Below, one piece after another: positions 34,346 through 42,238 of a stretch of DNA of 64,000 nucleotides; within the stretch, counting starts at the first letter, position 1, and every line of letters starts with the position of its first letter. The position numbers and the translations under genes were made by a program. This stretch comes from CBDHFN01 sp965262605 (lineage in GTDB: Bacteria; Pseudomonadota; Alphaproteobacteria; JASGCL01). Location: NCBI GenBank assembly GCA_965262605.1, contig CBDHFN010000003.1:682001-746000 (forward strand), written 5' to 3'. The notes below the pieces were generated by a model. That model was not told where the DNA came from. It saw only the letters and a list, made by a program, of their open reading frames with translations, and did no database searches.

Positions 34346-34853
34346 AATATTGAAAATTAATAGTGTCAAGGGCATTTTGCAATATGATTGACGCTGAAAT
34401 TTTATCTTTTTTCAATGCTTGCGAAATACGGGTTAAGTCGGCTTGGTCAATCATTAATTTTTCAACCGCGGCTGTGGTTAATCGTTCGTCTTGCATAAAA
34501 ATCGGATAATCAAGCCCAGATTTAATTAAATTACGGGCAAATTGATGCGCCGATTGTGCCATTGCCCCCTTTGAACCATTCATCATTAAGGGATAGCCAA
34601 TCACGATACCAACCACTGATTCTTTGCTAATAACACCGCTGATGATGGCTTGATTTTTGGTAAAATTCCCCTCCAAAATCCCATAGGGGTTCGCAATTCT
34701 GCGTCCTAAATCGGACAATGCAACGCCGATGCGCTTGGTGCCGTAATCAAAACCGATTAACCTGCCGTTTTTGGGCATTAAGCTGGCAAAAGCCTTTATA
34801 TCAAAAAAAATATTATGAAAAAAATCGGGGTTTGGGGAATCGTTAATGGTCAT
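34344..34853 (-). CDS. ruvX: Putative pre-16S rRNA nuclease / Holliday junction resolvase YqgF
   Basis: A 169-residue RNase H-like protein. It has the N-terminal GFDYGTKRIGVALSD motif with catalytic Asp36, VIGYPLMMNGSKG and the C-terminal QDERLTT (121-127). YqgF family enzymes act in 16S rRNA 5' end maturation and were also proposed as Holliday junction resolvases. The first 25 residues are not conserved in the family; Met26 (nt 34778) is a plausible alternative start, and neither has a strong ribosome site. It lies 19 bases after apaG on the same strand. Confidence 0.9.
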   Translation of the reverse strand: MTINDSPNPDFFHNIFFDIKAFASLMPKNGRLIGFDYGTKRIGVALSDLGRRIANPYGILEGNFTKNQAIISGVISKESVVGIVIGYPLMMNGSKGAMAQSAHQFARNLIKSGLDYPIFMQDERLTTAAVEKLMIDQADLTRISQALKKDKISASIILQNALDTINFQY

Positions 34854-34872
34854 TATGTCGTTTCTAAGTTAG

Positions 34873-35277
34873 TTAATTAAGGGTATTTTGCCCAGCAATA
34901 TGCAGGGAAAATGGTGGAATATTGACTATAAATTCAAGATGGGTTTCGTGGTTAAGCATATAATATTTGCCCATCATCATGCCCGAATTGGTATTTAACG
35001 GGCAACTTGAAGTATAAATAAAATGTTCGCCAGATTTAATTACGGGTTGTTCGCCGACCACGCCTGCGCCTTTTACTTCATGAACATTGCCATTACCATC
35101 GGTTATATACCAATATCGCGATAATAATTGCACGGGTTCGTGCCCTAAATTTGTGATGCGCACGGTGTATGCCCAAACAAATTGCTTTTCATCGGGTTTT
35201 GAAAATTCTGGCAGAAATTTAGGTTCAACTTCAATTTTTATATTTTGGGTGATTTCATGATAATAATATTGGTGCAT
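34873..35277 (-). CDS. apaG: ApaG domain protein
   Basis: A 134-residue protein with the ApaG pattern: VWAYTVRITNLGHEPVQLLSRYWYITDGNG, then VKGAGVVGEQPVIKSGE and SGMMMGKYYM. It is a small fibronectin-type-III-like fold whose exact role is unsettled; it is linked to Co2+ and Mg2+ resistance and Ap4A in enterobacteria. AAGGA precedes the ATG. It sits eight bases after the uracil-DNA glycosylase gene in a compact minus-strand group. Confidence 0.93.
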   Translation of the reverse strand: MHQYYYHEITQNIKIEVEPKFLPEFSKPDEKQFVWAYTVRITNLGHEPVQLLSRYWYITDGNGNVHEVKGAGVVGEQPVIKSGEHFIYTSSCPLNTNSGMMMGKYYMLNHETHLEFIVNIPPFSLHIAGQNTLN

Positions 35278-35285
35278 AAATTTCC

Positions 35286-35927
35286 TTAAATAAATTGCTT
35301 AATCGCGTGAAAAATTTCATGAAATTGTTCGGTGCTTAAACGGCGGGTTTGCGTATTATATCGCGAACAATGATAAGAATCAATTAAATAATATTTCTTG
35401 GTGCCGCCGTGAATATTTAAAATATGAATTTTGCCATGCGCAAATTTATATTCGCTGATTTTTAAGCGAAAATGCCGAATAATCGCATCATGGGCGATAT
35501 GCCCCAAAGCCAATATCACGGATAAATTCGGCATATTATCCATTTCATTTTGTAAAAAAGGCGCGCAATTTTGTATTTCATGGGGGGTGGGTTTATTTTC
35601 GGGGGGCAAGCATTTGACCGCATTCATAATTCGGCAATTTATTAATTGTAATCCATCATCAGGTGAAGCCAAAAATTGCCCCTTGGCAAAGCCAAATTTT
35701 AACAGGCTTGAATACAGCAAATCGCCAGCATAATCGCCCGTAAAGGGTCTGCCGGTGCGATTCGCGCCCTTTTTACCCGGTGCCAAGCCGATAATCGCTA
35801 ATCTTGCGTCATAGTCACCAAAACTTGGCACGGGGGCATTATGCCAATGCGGATACGAATTTTGGCATTCAAGGCGCAGTGCAACTAACCTTGGGCATAA
35901 TTGACAATTTTTAGGGGGCAAATTCAT
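35286..35927 (-). CDS. Uracil-DNA glycosylase, family 5 (UdgB-like)
   Basis: A 213-residue iron-sulfur DNA glycosylase that removes uracil and some deaminated purines. Motifs: CQLCPRLVALR (Cys8, Cys11), VPSFGDYDARLAIIGLAPGK, GANRTGRPFTGDYAG, NAVKCLPPENKPTP and IQNCAPFL; the four cysteines would hold a 4Fe-4S cluster. The lack of an acidic residue in GLAPG fits family 5. The C-terminal motif is DSYHCSRYNT, where HPSR is usual. ATG 35927 overlaps the stop of the upstream gene by one base (TGATG). Confidence 0.85.
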   Translation of the reverse strand: MNLPPKNCQLCPRLVALRLECQNSYPHWHNAPVPSFGDYDARLAIIGLAPGKKGANRTGRPFTGDYAGDLLYSSLLKFGFAKGQFLASPDDGLQLINCRIMNAVKCLPPENKPTPHEIQNCAPFLQNEMDNMPNLSVILALGHIAHDAIIRHFRLKISEYKFAHGKIHILNIHGGTKKYYLIDSYHCSRYNTQTRRLSTEQFHEIFHAIKQFI

Positions 35928-37114
35928 CAATTTGCGGGTTCCAATCGGAATAAATTATTTAATTCGCCATTGGTTAAAATATATATTAAGCCATCAGGAG
36001 CTTCGGTAATAGAAATAATTTCGCCAATTTGTTTGTCCAATAAAATTCGTTCTTCGGCAATTTTACCATTTTGCACGGATACGGCAACTAATTGCTGGGT
36101 TTTTCGGGTGGCAATAAAAAACCAATTTTTAAATTTACGAAAACCCTTATCACCCTTAATCATAAGCATGCAATTAACGCCCGCATTGGATTCCCAAAAT
36201 GCAATTGGGTTTATGGCATTAATCGTTGGAGTTTTGGGAGTTAATTTTTTACCAGTAATGTCAAAATCATTGCTGGGTTTTGATGAAATAATGGGCCAGC
36301 CATAATTACCACCGACAATGATTAAATTAATTTCATCGCCGCCATCGGGATATTGGTCAAATACCAATAAATTGGGGGCTTGATATTGCAATTGCGAAGG
36401 ATTTAAAAATCCTTTGGCGTAAATTTCGGGCAAGCCATTGGGGTTGGTATTTTTTACCGCTTTACCTTCACGGGTAAGATGCAAAATCTTGCCTGCGGGA
36501 GTTTTATCATCTTGGGCGGCACTTGCCCCGCCCCTGTCGCCAATCGCAAAGAAAATATTGCCATTTTCATCAAATGCAATGCCACCGCCATTATTGATAA
36601 AAGTTATTAATTTTAAATCCGTTTGATAAATAACCTCTAAATCGCTGATTTTTGTATCTTTAAGGCTTATTTTACCGCGCATCAAGACAATTTCAACGGC
36701 TTGCCCCACGGTTTTTGTATATGAAAAATAAACAATAATATTGTCTAAGCCAGCTTGATTAATGGATTCTGGGGCAATTTTAAAATCTAATAATCCCCCC
36801 AAGCCAAAATTATTTATTGGCGGCATACCAAAAATTTTGCTATTTTCAATTTTATTGCCTGAAAATATTTTAATTGTGCCATTGCGCTGGGCAATTAAGG
36901 CTTTGCCTTGGCGAATAAAGGCAATCGCAACGCCATTGGGCAAGGAATCACGATATTCTACCAGCAAGAAACTTTGGTCGGGTCGGTCAAATTGGGTTCG
37001 TTGTTTTAAATCAGCCATTGCCAAATTGGGCGCAACCATGCCAACCAATGCCCCCGACAAACATTGATTTATTCTTCGTCTGCTGATGATTGGTGAATTT
37101 TGCGTTGTTATCAT
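35927..37114 (-). CDS. Tat-exported PQQ-dependent sugar dehydrogenase-like protein
   Basis: A 395-residue beta-propeller protein of the glucose/sorbosone dehydrogenase (YliI-like) family. Characteristic stretches are GGLLDFKIAP, NNGGGIAFDENGNIFFAIGDRG, GKILHLTREG and YDQYPDGGDEINLI-like sequence before NYGWP. The N terminus carries SRRRINQCLSGALVGM and ends in LAMA, a twin-arginine signal, so it is probably periplasmic. I chose ATG 37114, about 33 bases after the expected transcript start; an upstream TTG (37171) lies within the promoter. There is no clear ribosome site. The substrate is unknown. Confidence 0.75.
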   Translation of the reverse strand: MITTQNSPIISRRRINQCLSGALVGMVAPNLAMADLKQRTQFDRPDQSFLLVEYRDSLPNGVAIAFIRQGKALIAQRNGTIKIFSGNKIENSKIFGMPPINNFGLGGLLDFKIAPESINQAGLDNIIVYFSYTKTVGQAVEIVLMRGKISLKDTKISDLEVIYQTDLKLITFINNGGGIAFDENGNIFFAIGDRGGASAAQDDKTPAGKILHLTREGKAVKNTNPNGLPEIYAKGFLNPSQLQYQAPNLLVFDQYPDGGDEINLIIVGGNYGWPIISSKPSNDFDITGKKLTPKTPTINAINPIAFWESNAGVNCMLMIKGDKGFRKFKNWFFIATRKTQQLVAVSVQNGKIAEERILLDKQIGEIISITEAPDGLIYILTNGELNNLFRLEPAN

Positions 37115-37153
37115 GGGTATTGTCAAAATTTTGCTTGTATTTATTATGGATTC

Positions 37154-37182
37154 TTTATACAATAAACTCAATCAAATGTCAA
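37154..37182 (-). promoter_or_regulatory. Sigma-70 promoter of the sugar-dehydrogenase-like gene
   Basis: Read on the minus strand: TTGACA (37182-37177), a 17-base spacer and TATAAA (37159-37154). This is nearly consensus. It overlaps the region just upstream of the divergent 2-hydroxyacid dehydrogenase start. Confidence 0.75.
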
Positions 37183-37200
37183 ATTAAAAAGGAATTGCCA

Positions 37201-38184
37201 ATGTCAAATAAAGTGAAAGTGATTGTGACGCGTAAATTGCCGAATATAGTTGAGACGCGCTTGATGGAGCTTTTTGATTGTAAATTAAATCTTGACGACC
37301 ATCAATTTTCCCACCAAGAATTAATCCAAGCTTTTCAAGAATATCAAGTAGTTGTGCCCACGGTGACTGATAAAATTGATGCCGAAATTATTAATAGCGC
37401 AGGGGCAAAATTGGGCTTAATCGCATCATATGGCAATGGTTATGATCATATTGATTTATTGGCAATGAAGCAAAAGAAAATTTTTGTATCTAATACGCCC
37501 GATGTTTTAACCGAAGATACCGCCGATATGACGATGGCGCTAATTTGCGCAGTGACGCGCCGCATTACCGAAGGCGAACGATTAGTGCGTAGCGGCAATT
37601 GGACGGGCTGGTCGCCGACTTCGCTTTTAGGGCAGCGCATTTGGTCAAAACGACTTGGCATAATTGGCATGGGCAGAATTGGCATGGCGGTGGCGAAACG
37701 GGCAAATGGCTTTGGTTTATCGGTGCATTATCATAATCGCAAACCACTTCCCAAAGAAATTGAAGCGCAATATAACGCAACTTATTGGCAATCTTTGGAA
37801 CAAATGATTGCCCATATGGATATAATTTCCGTGCATTGCCCGCATACGCCGGCAACTTATCATTTATTAAATGAACGGCGATTGGCAATGTTAAAGCCTA
37901 GTGCCTATTTAATCAACACGGCACGGGGTGAAATTATTGATGAAAAAACCTTGATAAAAATGCTGAAAACCAAAAAAATTGCGGGCGCGGGTTTAGATGT
38001 TTATGAATCCGAACCGCATATTAACCCGCAATTATTAAAATGCGAAAATGTTGTGTTATTGCCGCATTTAGGCTCTTCAACAATTGAAGGGCGCATCGCC
38101 ATGGGCGAAAGGGTGATTATCAATATTAAAACTTTCGCCGATGGGCACACACCACCAGATAGGGTGATTGATAATTATTATTAA
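37201..38184 (+). CDS. D-2-hydroxyacid dehydrogenase (glyoxylate/hydroxypyruvate reductase-like)
   Basis: A 327-residue NAD(P)-dependent dehydrogenase. The nucleotide motif is GIIGMGRIGMAVA (about 153-165), catalytic Arg242 lies in NTARGEIID, an acidic residue in DVYESEP (266-272) and His289 in LLPHLGSST. The closest match by eye is the glyoxylate reductase/D-glycerate dehydrogenase branch, which lacks a C-terminal regulatory domain. ATG 37201 has AAGGA upstream; the frame is open further back but crosses the divergent promoter. It appears to be a single-gene unit. Confidence 0.85.
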   Translation: MSNKVKVIVTRKLPNIVETRLMELFDCKLNLDDHQFSHQELIQAFQEYQVVVPTVTDKIDAEIINSAGAKLGLIASYGNGYDHIDLLAMKQKKIFVSNTPDVLTEDTADMTMALICAVTRRITEGERLVRSGNWTGWSPTSLLGQRIWSKRLGIIGMGRIGMAVAKRANGFGLSVHYHNRKPLPKEIEAQYNATYWQSLEQMIAHMDIISVHCPHTPATYHLLNERRLAMLKPSAYLINTARGEIIDEKTLIKMLKTKKIAGAGLDVYESEPHINPQLLKCENVVLLPHLGSSTIEGRIAMGERVIINIKTFADGHTPPDRVIDNYY

Positions 38185-38202
38185 AATATAGTCAGATTTT
38201 AA

Positions 38203-39249
38203 TTAATCAAATATTTGTTCATAAGATTTGTTTAAATTTTGCGTCATTTCCTTATTAACAAATAAAATTGATTGTAAATTATATTCAGCCGTGAAATTTG
38301 GCAATAATATGGGGTTGCGCTGATAATTTTGGCTGGTCAATTTTAAATATTCCGCAACATTTGAACTTAAATATGATTTTTCTAACATTAATTTCATAAT
38401 TGCTGGCTTAAAAACAAAATTTAGCAATTGTTCCACTAATTCTGGATTTTTCGCATTTTTGGGAATACAGCAACAAAGCTCCTCAATGGCGGTGCCTTCA
38501 ACGGGATAAACGCTTCCTAATCTAGGCAATTCGGCAACTAAAGGGGCAATAAATGGTGAATCTTCTACTATAATATCGGCTTGGTTATTTTTTAATAAAA
38601 TATCGGCATTTTTGACAAAGGCAATATTTTGTTTATACGCCCGCAAAAAATCCCTGACTATCCTTAAATTCTGAATATTTTGAATATTTGCGCCATAACC
38701 TAAATATAATGAAGTTAGGCGAATCACTTTATTTTGCAATCTACTTGCCCATGCTACTCGGCTGCCTGATTGAATTTTATCTATGACAAAACTCCAACTT
38801 ATGGGTGGCTGGCGAAAAATATCTTTATTATATGCAATGCCCGTATATAACTGCCCTAAACTTACAATATAATCAACTTCATTGGGGCTATATTGACCAA
38901 TTAGGCTTTTTTTGGGTTTTTTAAAATTGCTAAAATTTTCATAATTAATTGGGCGCAATAATCGTTCGGAATATAATAATGATGCTTGCTGATTAACGCA
39001 TACCAAACCATCATATGCAATTTTGCCATTGGTAATTTCATTATATATTTCATTGTAATCTTCATAAAACTTAATATCAATCGGCACACCGCCAGAGCTT
39101 GTAAATTCATCTAAATAGCTTAAACTTGACGAATTTTTTGGCATTAAAATTGTGATGCGTTTCGGTTGCGCGCGCAAAATTGCGGGCGTTGCCAAGCCCA
39201 GAATTGAAGCCTTGGCAGCAATATTTATTATTTCACGGCGATTTAGCAA
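38203..39249 (-). CDS. Periplasmic solute-binding protein, PotD/PotF-like
   Basis: A 348-residue protein with a Tat-like leader (NRREIINIAAKASILGLA, cleavage near ILRA at about 25). The body follows the bacterial spermidine/putrescine-binding fold: YDGLVCVNQQASLLYSERLLRPI, a central YTGIAYNKDIF and a late YPVEGTAIEELCCCIPKNAKNP. Ligand residues cannot be assigned with certainty and other polyamine- or organic-cation-type ligands are possible. No permease or ATPase gene is adjacent, so it is an orphan receptor here. The 340 bases upstream hold only AT-rich sequence. Confidence 0.7.
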   Translation of the reverse strand: MLNRREIINIAAKASILGLATPAILRAQPKRITILMPKNSSSLSYLDEFTSSGGVPIDIKFYEDYNEIYNEITNGKIAYDGLVCVNQQASLLYSERLLRPINYENFSNFKKPKKSLIGQYSPNEVDYIVSLGQLYTGIAYNKDIFRQPPISWSFVIDKIQSGSRVAWASRLQNKVIRLTSLYLGYGANIQNIQNLRIVRDFLRAYKQNIAFVKNADILLKNNQADIIVEDSPFIAPLVAELPRLGSVYPVEGTAIEELCCCIPKNAKNPELVEQLLNFVFKPAIMKLMLEKSYLSSNVAEYLKLTSQNYQRNPILLPNFTAEYNLQSILFVNKEMTQNLNKSYEQIFD

Positions 39250-39589
39250 TTAATACCCTTAATCCTGTTCCTTAAATCAATTTTAACCTTGCATCAGTAA
39301 TAAATATCAAACAATGCAAATATATCATATTCTGAAATTATTTATAAATCAAGTTATAAAAAATTATAATTCTATTTATTTTTATAATTATAAAATTAAT
39401 AATCAGTAATGCCGATATTATGAAATATAAAATTCTAAATTTGACTAGATTTAGAATTAAAATCTAAATTTTGTTAAATTATAAAAAAATATTTTAAGCA
39501 ATAAGAAATATCTATTAACAACCAATGATTAGTTGCTTGGATGATAATTTTGACGATGCGAGCAATAATCGTATATTTTGCTGGCTTAT
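39250..39589. other. 340-base AT-rich intergenic region
   Basis: No gene found. It contains a perfect 10-base hairpin, AATTCTAAAT (39431-39440) with ATTTAGAATT (39449-39458), and a third arm at 39462-39468 (TCTAAAT in the plus strand) that could pair with ATTTAGA instead. The extreme AT content makes chance pairing plausible. Confidence 0.5.
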
Positions 39590-40414
39590 TCAGTTTACTA
39601 TAAATAATAATCCCGTCCAAGCCCCATCATCAATTCTTGCCAAAGTTTTAAAGCCAAAATTAGCATAACGGCGCATGATTTTATCGGCTTGATGGCGCAA
39701 AAGCCCTGATAATATCAGATATTTTTGGGCAAAATTCGGGAATTTCGGTGCCATTTGCCATAAAGGTGGAAATAGAATATTCGCAATAATTAAATCATAA
39801 TTCGCATTTTGCCGAATTATATGATGATTAAAACCCTTGGCTATGGCTGTTTTTATCGGTGGCAATTGATTAATTGTAAAATTTTTACGGCAATTTTCAA
39901 TGGCGATTGGGTCGTTATCAGTGGCAAGAATTTGCGCATCTTGCCATAAATGCCGCGCTGTTATGGCTAAAATTCCAGTGCCCGTGCCGCAATCCATGAT
40001 ATTATATATCGGGATATTTTCTAAACTAGTCATTAAATTCATGCAAGCAGCTGTGGTTTGATGCCGTCCTGTGCCAAACGCCATGCCGGCATTAATTTTA
40101 ATGCGCGTTTGCCCATTGGGGGTAAGGTGGGGGTGATAATCATGGCATATAAAAAATTTACCAATGCTAAATGGTTCAAAATCTTTTTCATTTTTCACCA
40201 GCCAGTCTTCTTCAGCAATGGGCGCGATGGTAAAGGCGATATTCATATTTTGCAAATAACCACAAGCAATTTCAGGGTTTTGCGTGATAATTTCACAATC
40301 AAATGGCGATTGCGCGGTTGGGTCATAACTTAAAACTGCATATTCAAAATCTAAAATTTCTTCTAAAATTCTGATATTGCTTAATATGGTAATGAACGAA
40401 ATTTTGCTTAACAT
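39590..40414 (-). CDS. prmA: Ribosomal protein L11 methyltransferase
   Basis: A 274-residue SAM-dependent methyltransferase. Family motifs: INAGMAFGTGRHQTT (substrate entry), MDCGTGTGILAITA (SAM site), ATDNDPIAIENCRKN, LIIANILFPPLWQM (the NxxxxPL-type catalytic motif) and a C-terminal LSGLLRHQADKIM. PrmA trimethylates L11 at several positions. AAGG precedes ATG 40414. It is divergent from znuA and upstream of the PotD-like gene, from which it is separated by 340 bases. Confidence 0.92.
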   Translation of the reverse strand: MLSKISFITILSNIRILEEILDFEYAVLSYDPTAQSPFDCEIITQNPEIACGYLQNMNIAFTIAPIAEEDWLVKNEKDFEPFSIGKFFICHDYHPHLTPNGQTRIKINAGMAFGTGRHQTTAACMNLMTSLENIPIYNIMDCGTGTGILAITARHLWQDAQILATDNDPIAIENCRKNFTINQLPPIKTAIAKGFNHHIIRQNANYDLIIANILFPPLWQMAPKFPNFAQKYLILSGLLRHQADKIMRRYANFGFKTLARIDDGAWTGLLFIVN

Positions 40415-40448
40415 TTTTTGCCTTAGGTCATGAATTTACAAATTATTC

Positions 40449-40477
40449 TTGACAGACAACTATAAATTAATTACAAT
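40449..40477 (+). promoter_or_regulatory. Sigma-70 promoter of znuA
   Basis: TTGACA (40449-40454), 17-base spacer, TACAAT (40472-40477). The transcript would start near 40484, and AAGGA (40485-40489) would be almost at its 5' end. I found no clear Zur-type operator by eye. Confidence 0.65.
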
Positions 40478-40494
40478 TTAATTCAAGGAAAAAT

Positions 40495-41451
40495 ATGAAA
40501 AAATTAATTTTATTTGGGTTATTGAGCGTGCTGGCTTTTGCGCAGTTAAATGCTAAGGGTTTGGTGGTGAGTTCCATAAAACCGCTGGATAGTATTGTGA
40601 TTAACCTTATTCAAGGCACGGATATACGAAATAAAATCATCGTTGACGGGCAAAGCGAAATGCACGATTATAATTTAAAGCCCAATGATATAGCAAATTT
40701 GAAAAAAGCCGATATTATATTTATGATTTCAAGCAATTTTGAGACTTATTTAAAAAAATATGCCAAAGCCAATAATATGATTGAAATTACCCAAACCCCT
40801 TATATTAAATTATTACCGATTCGCCCCACCGCATTTGATATGCAAATGAGCGCAGAATCCCACGCCAATATGGATATGACCAGCATGATGCATATGAGCC
40901 ATGATAAGGGGGCAATGAAAAAAGACGCGAAACAATCTAAAACACCGCAATGGGATTATCATATTTGGTTAAATAAAGAAAATACCCTAACAATTGCTGA
41001 AAATATGGCGAAAATATTACGCGAAAAATTTCCTGAAAATTCAGCAATCATCGCTGATAATTTGCAAAAATTTACCGATAAATTTAATAAATATTATGAA
41101 TCAATCAATGCAAAATTGATTCAAAAGGATATTTTTGTGGTGGCATATCACGATGCTTATCAATATTTTGAGTTGCAATTCCCCACCATAAAAAATTATG
41201 GCGCCTTAGCGAATGAACCAGAAGCCCCGATTTCATTAAAACGATTTCATGAATTTAAAAATCATTTTGATAAAATTGGTTGCATTTTAACCGAACCCGA
41301 AGTTAACGACAAAACCCGTAATATTTTAAATAAAGTGGCAAAGATTATTGATGTTAACCCCGAGGCAATTAATTTAATTTCCAATGGTGAATTAATTTTC
41401 ACCATTCATAATGAAACCGCAATTTCATATAGTCGCTGTATCAAGTCTTAA
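40495..41451 (+). CDS. znuA: Zinc ABC transporter substrate-binding protein, ZnuA-like
   Basis: A 318-residue cluster-9 binding protein. A signal peptide covers about 1-20. Metal ligands fit the family: His57 in EMHDYNLKPND, His156 in DYHIWL and His219 in VAYHDAYQYF. Between the first two lies a histidine/methionine-rich loop (about 116-141, with HANMDMTS and MMHMSHD), the position of the zinc-capturing loop in ZnuA; the methionines are unusual. It delivers Zn2+ to an ABC importer, but no ATPase or permease gene is nearby. It converges with infC. Confidence 0.8.
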   Translation: MKKLILFGLLSVLAFAQLNAKGLVVSSIKPLDSIVINLIQGTDIRNKIIVDGQSEMHDYNLKPNDIANLKKADIIFMISSNFETYLKKYAKANNMIEITQTPYIKLLPIRPTAFDMQMSAESHANMDMTSMMHMSHDKGAMKKDAKQSKTPQWDYHIWLNKENTLTIAENMAKILREKFPENSAIIADNLQKFTDKFNKYYESINAKLIQKDIFVVAYHDAYQYFELQFPTIKNYGALANEPEAPISLKRFHEFKNHFDKIGCILTEPEVNDKTRNILNKVAKIIDVNPEAINLISNGELIFTIHNETAISYSRCIKS

Positions 41452-41497
41452 TTATTGATTATTGCTGGATATTCCCGTATTTTTTCTGCCAAATTGC

Positions 41498-42211
41498 TTA
41501 TCGGTTGGATAAGAAAGATTTAATTTCAGGTCTGATGGGTGCTGGCGCAACGACAGGCTTACGCACTTCCAAAGGTTTTGGCATTTCCGCTTTCACAGGT
41601 ATTTCGCTCTTGACAGGGGCGGGGCTGTTTATGGAAGTCAGCAACATCATCATTTGCTTGCCGTCCATTTGGGGTGTATGGTCAACTCTTGCAAGATTTT
41701 TAAAATCTTCGCGAATTTTTTCCAATAAATTCACGCCGATTTCCGCATGCGCCATTTCGCGCCCGCGAAAGCGAATCGTGATTTTAACTTTATCGCCATC
41801 TTCTAAAAATTGGCGAATCGCCCTTGATTTGACTTCATAATCATGTTTATCAATGCCGGGGCGCAATTTAATTTCTTTAACTTCAATGACTTTTTGATTT
41901 TTCTTTGCTTCGTTGCGTTTTTTTGCTTCGGCATATTTATGTTTGCCATAATCTAAAATTTTGCAAACGGGAATGCCAGTGCCACCGCCGACTTCCATTA
42001 AATCTAAGTTTACTTGATTGGCTTTTTCAAGGGCGGTTCTTAACGAAACAACCCCTAAATTAGTGCCATTATTATCAATAAGTCGTACCTCTCGGGCGGT
42101 AATTTGGTCATTTAATCTTACACCATCATTATTGGGGTTTGGTGCGGCACTTCTGGTCGGATAACTACTTTTGTTAAAAGGTTGCGATTGGGGAATATAG
42201 GGTTTTTTTAT
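41498..42211 (-). CDS. infC: Translation initiation factor IF-3, apparently starting at AUA
   Basis: About 237 residues. Homology to the IF-3 N-terminal domain (VRLNDQITAREVRLIDNNG, then LGVVSLRTALEKANQVNLDL) begins upstream of the first ATG (41998), so the true start lies earlier. Between the in-frame thrS stop (42239-42241) and that domain there is no ATG, GTG or TTG. A perfect TAAGGAGG (42228-42221) sits nine bases before ATA at 42211-42209, which I take as the start. IF-3 discriminates against such codons, the known basis of its autoregulation in E. coli (AUU). The C terminus has a proline/lysine-rich extension of about 45 residues. Confidence 0.85.
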   Translation of the reverse strand: MKKPYIPQSQPFNKSSYPTRSAAPNPNNDGVRLNDQITAREVRLIDNNGTNLGVVSLRTALEKANQVNLDLMEVGGGTGIPVCKILDYGKHKYAEAKKRNEAKKNQKVIEVKEIKLRPGIDKHDYEVKSRAIRQFLEDGDKVKITIRFRGREMAHAEIGVNLLEKIREDFKNLARVDHTPQMDGKQMMMLLTSINSPAPVKSEIPVKAEMPKPLEVRKPVVAPAPIRPEIKSFLSNR

Positions 42212-42220
42212 GGTGTGCGC

Positions 42221-42228
42221 CCTCCTTA
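42221..42228 (-). promoter_or_regulatory. Perfect Shine-Dalgarno sequence of infC
   Basis: TAAGGAGG on the minus strand is fully complementary to the 16S rRNA 3' end. It is followed nine bases later by ATA, not by a standard start codon. It decides the start of infC and lies 10 bases after the thrS stop. Confidence 0.8.
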
Positions 42229-42238
42229 AAGGCAGAAA

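Noticed and set aside
37115..37171. TTG start at 37171 for the sugar-dehydrogenase-like gene
   Set aside because: The codon falls between the -35 and -10 boxes of a near-consensus promoter, so it would not be in the mRNA.
41498..41998. infC starting at the ATG at 41998
   Set aside because: This would remove most of the conserved IF-3 N-terminal domain; homology continues upstream to a perfect Shine-Dalgarno sequence.
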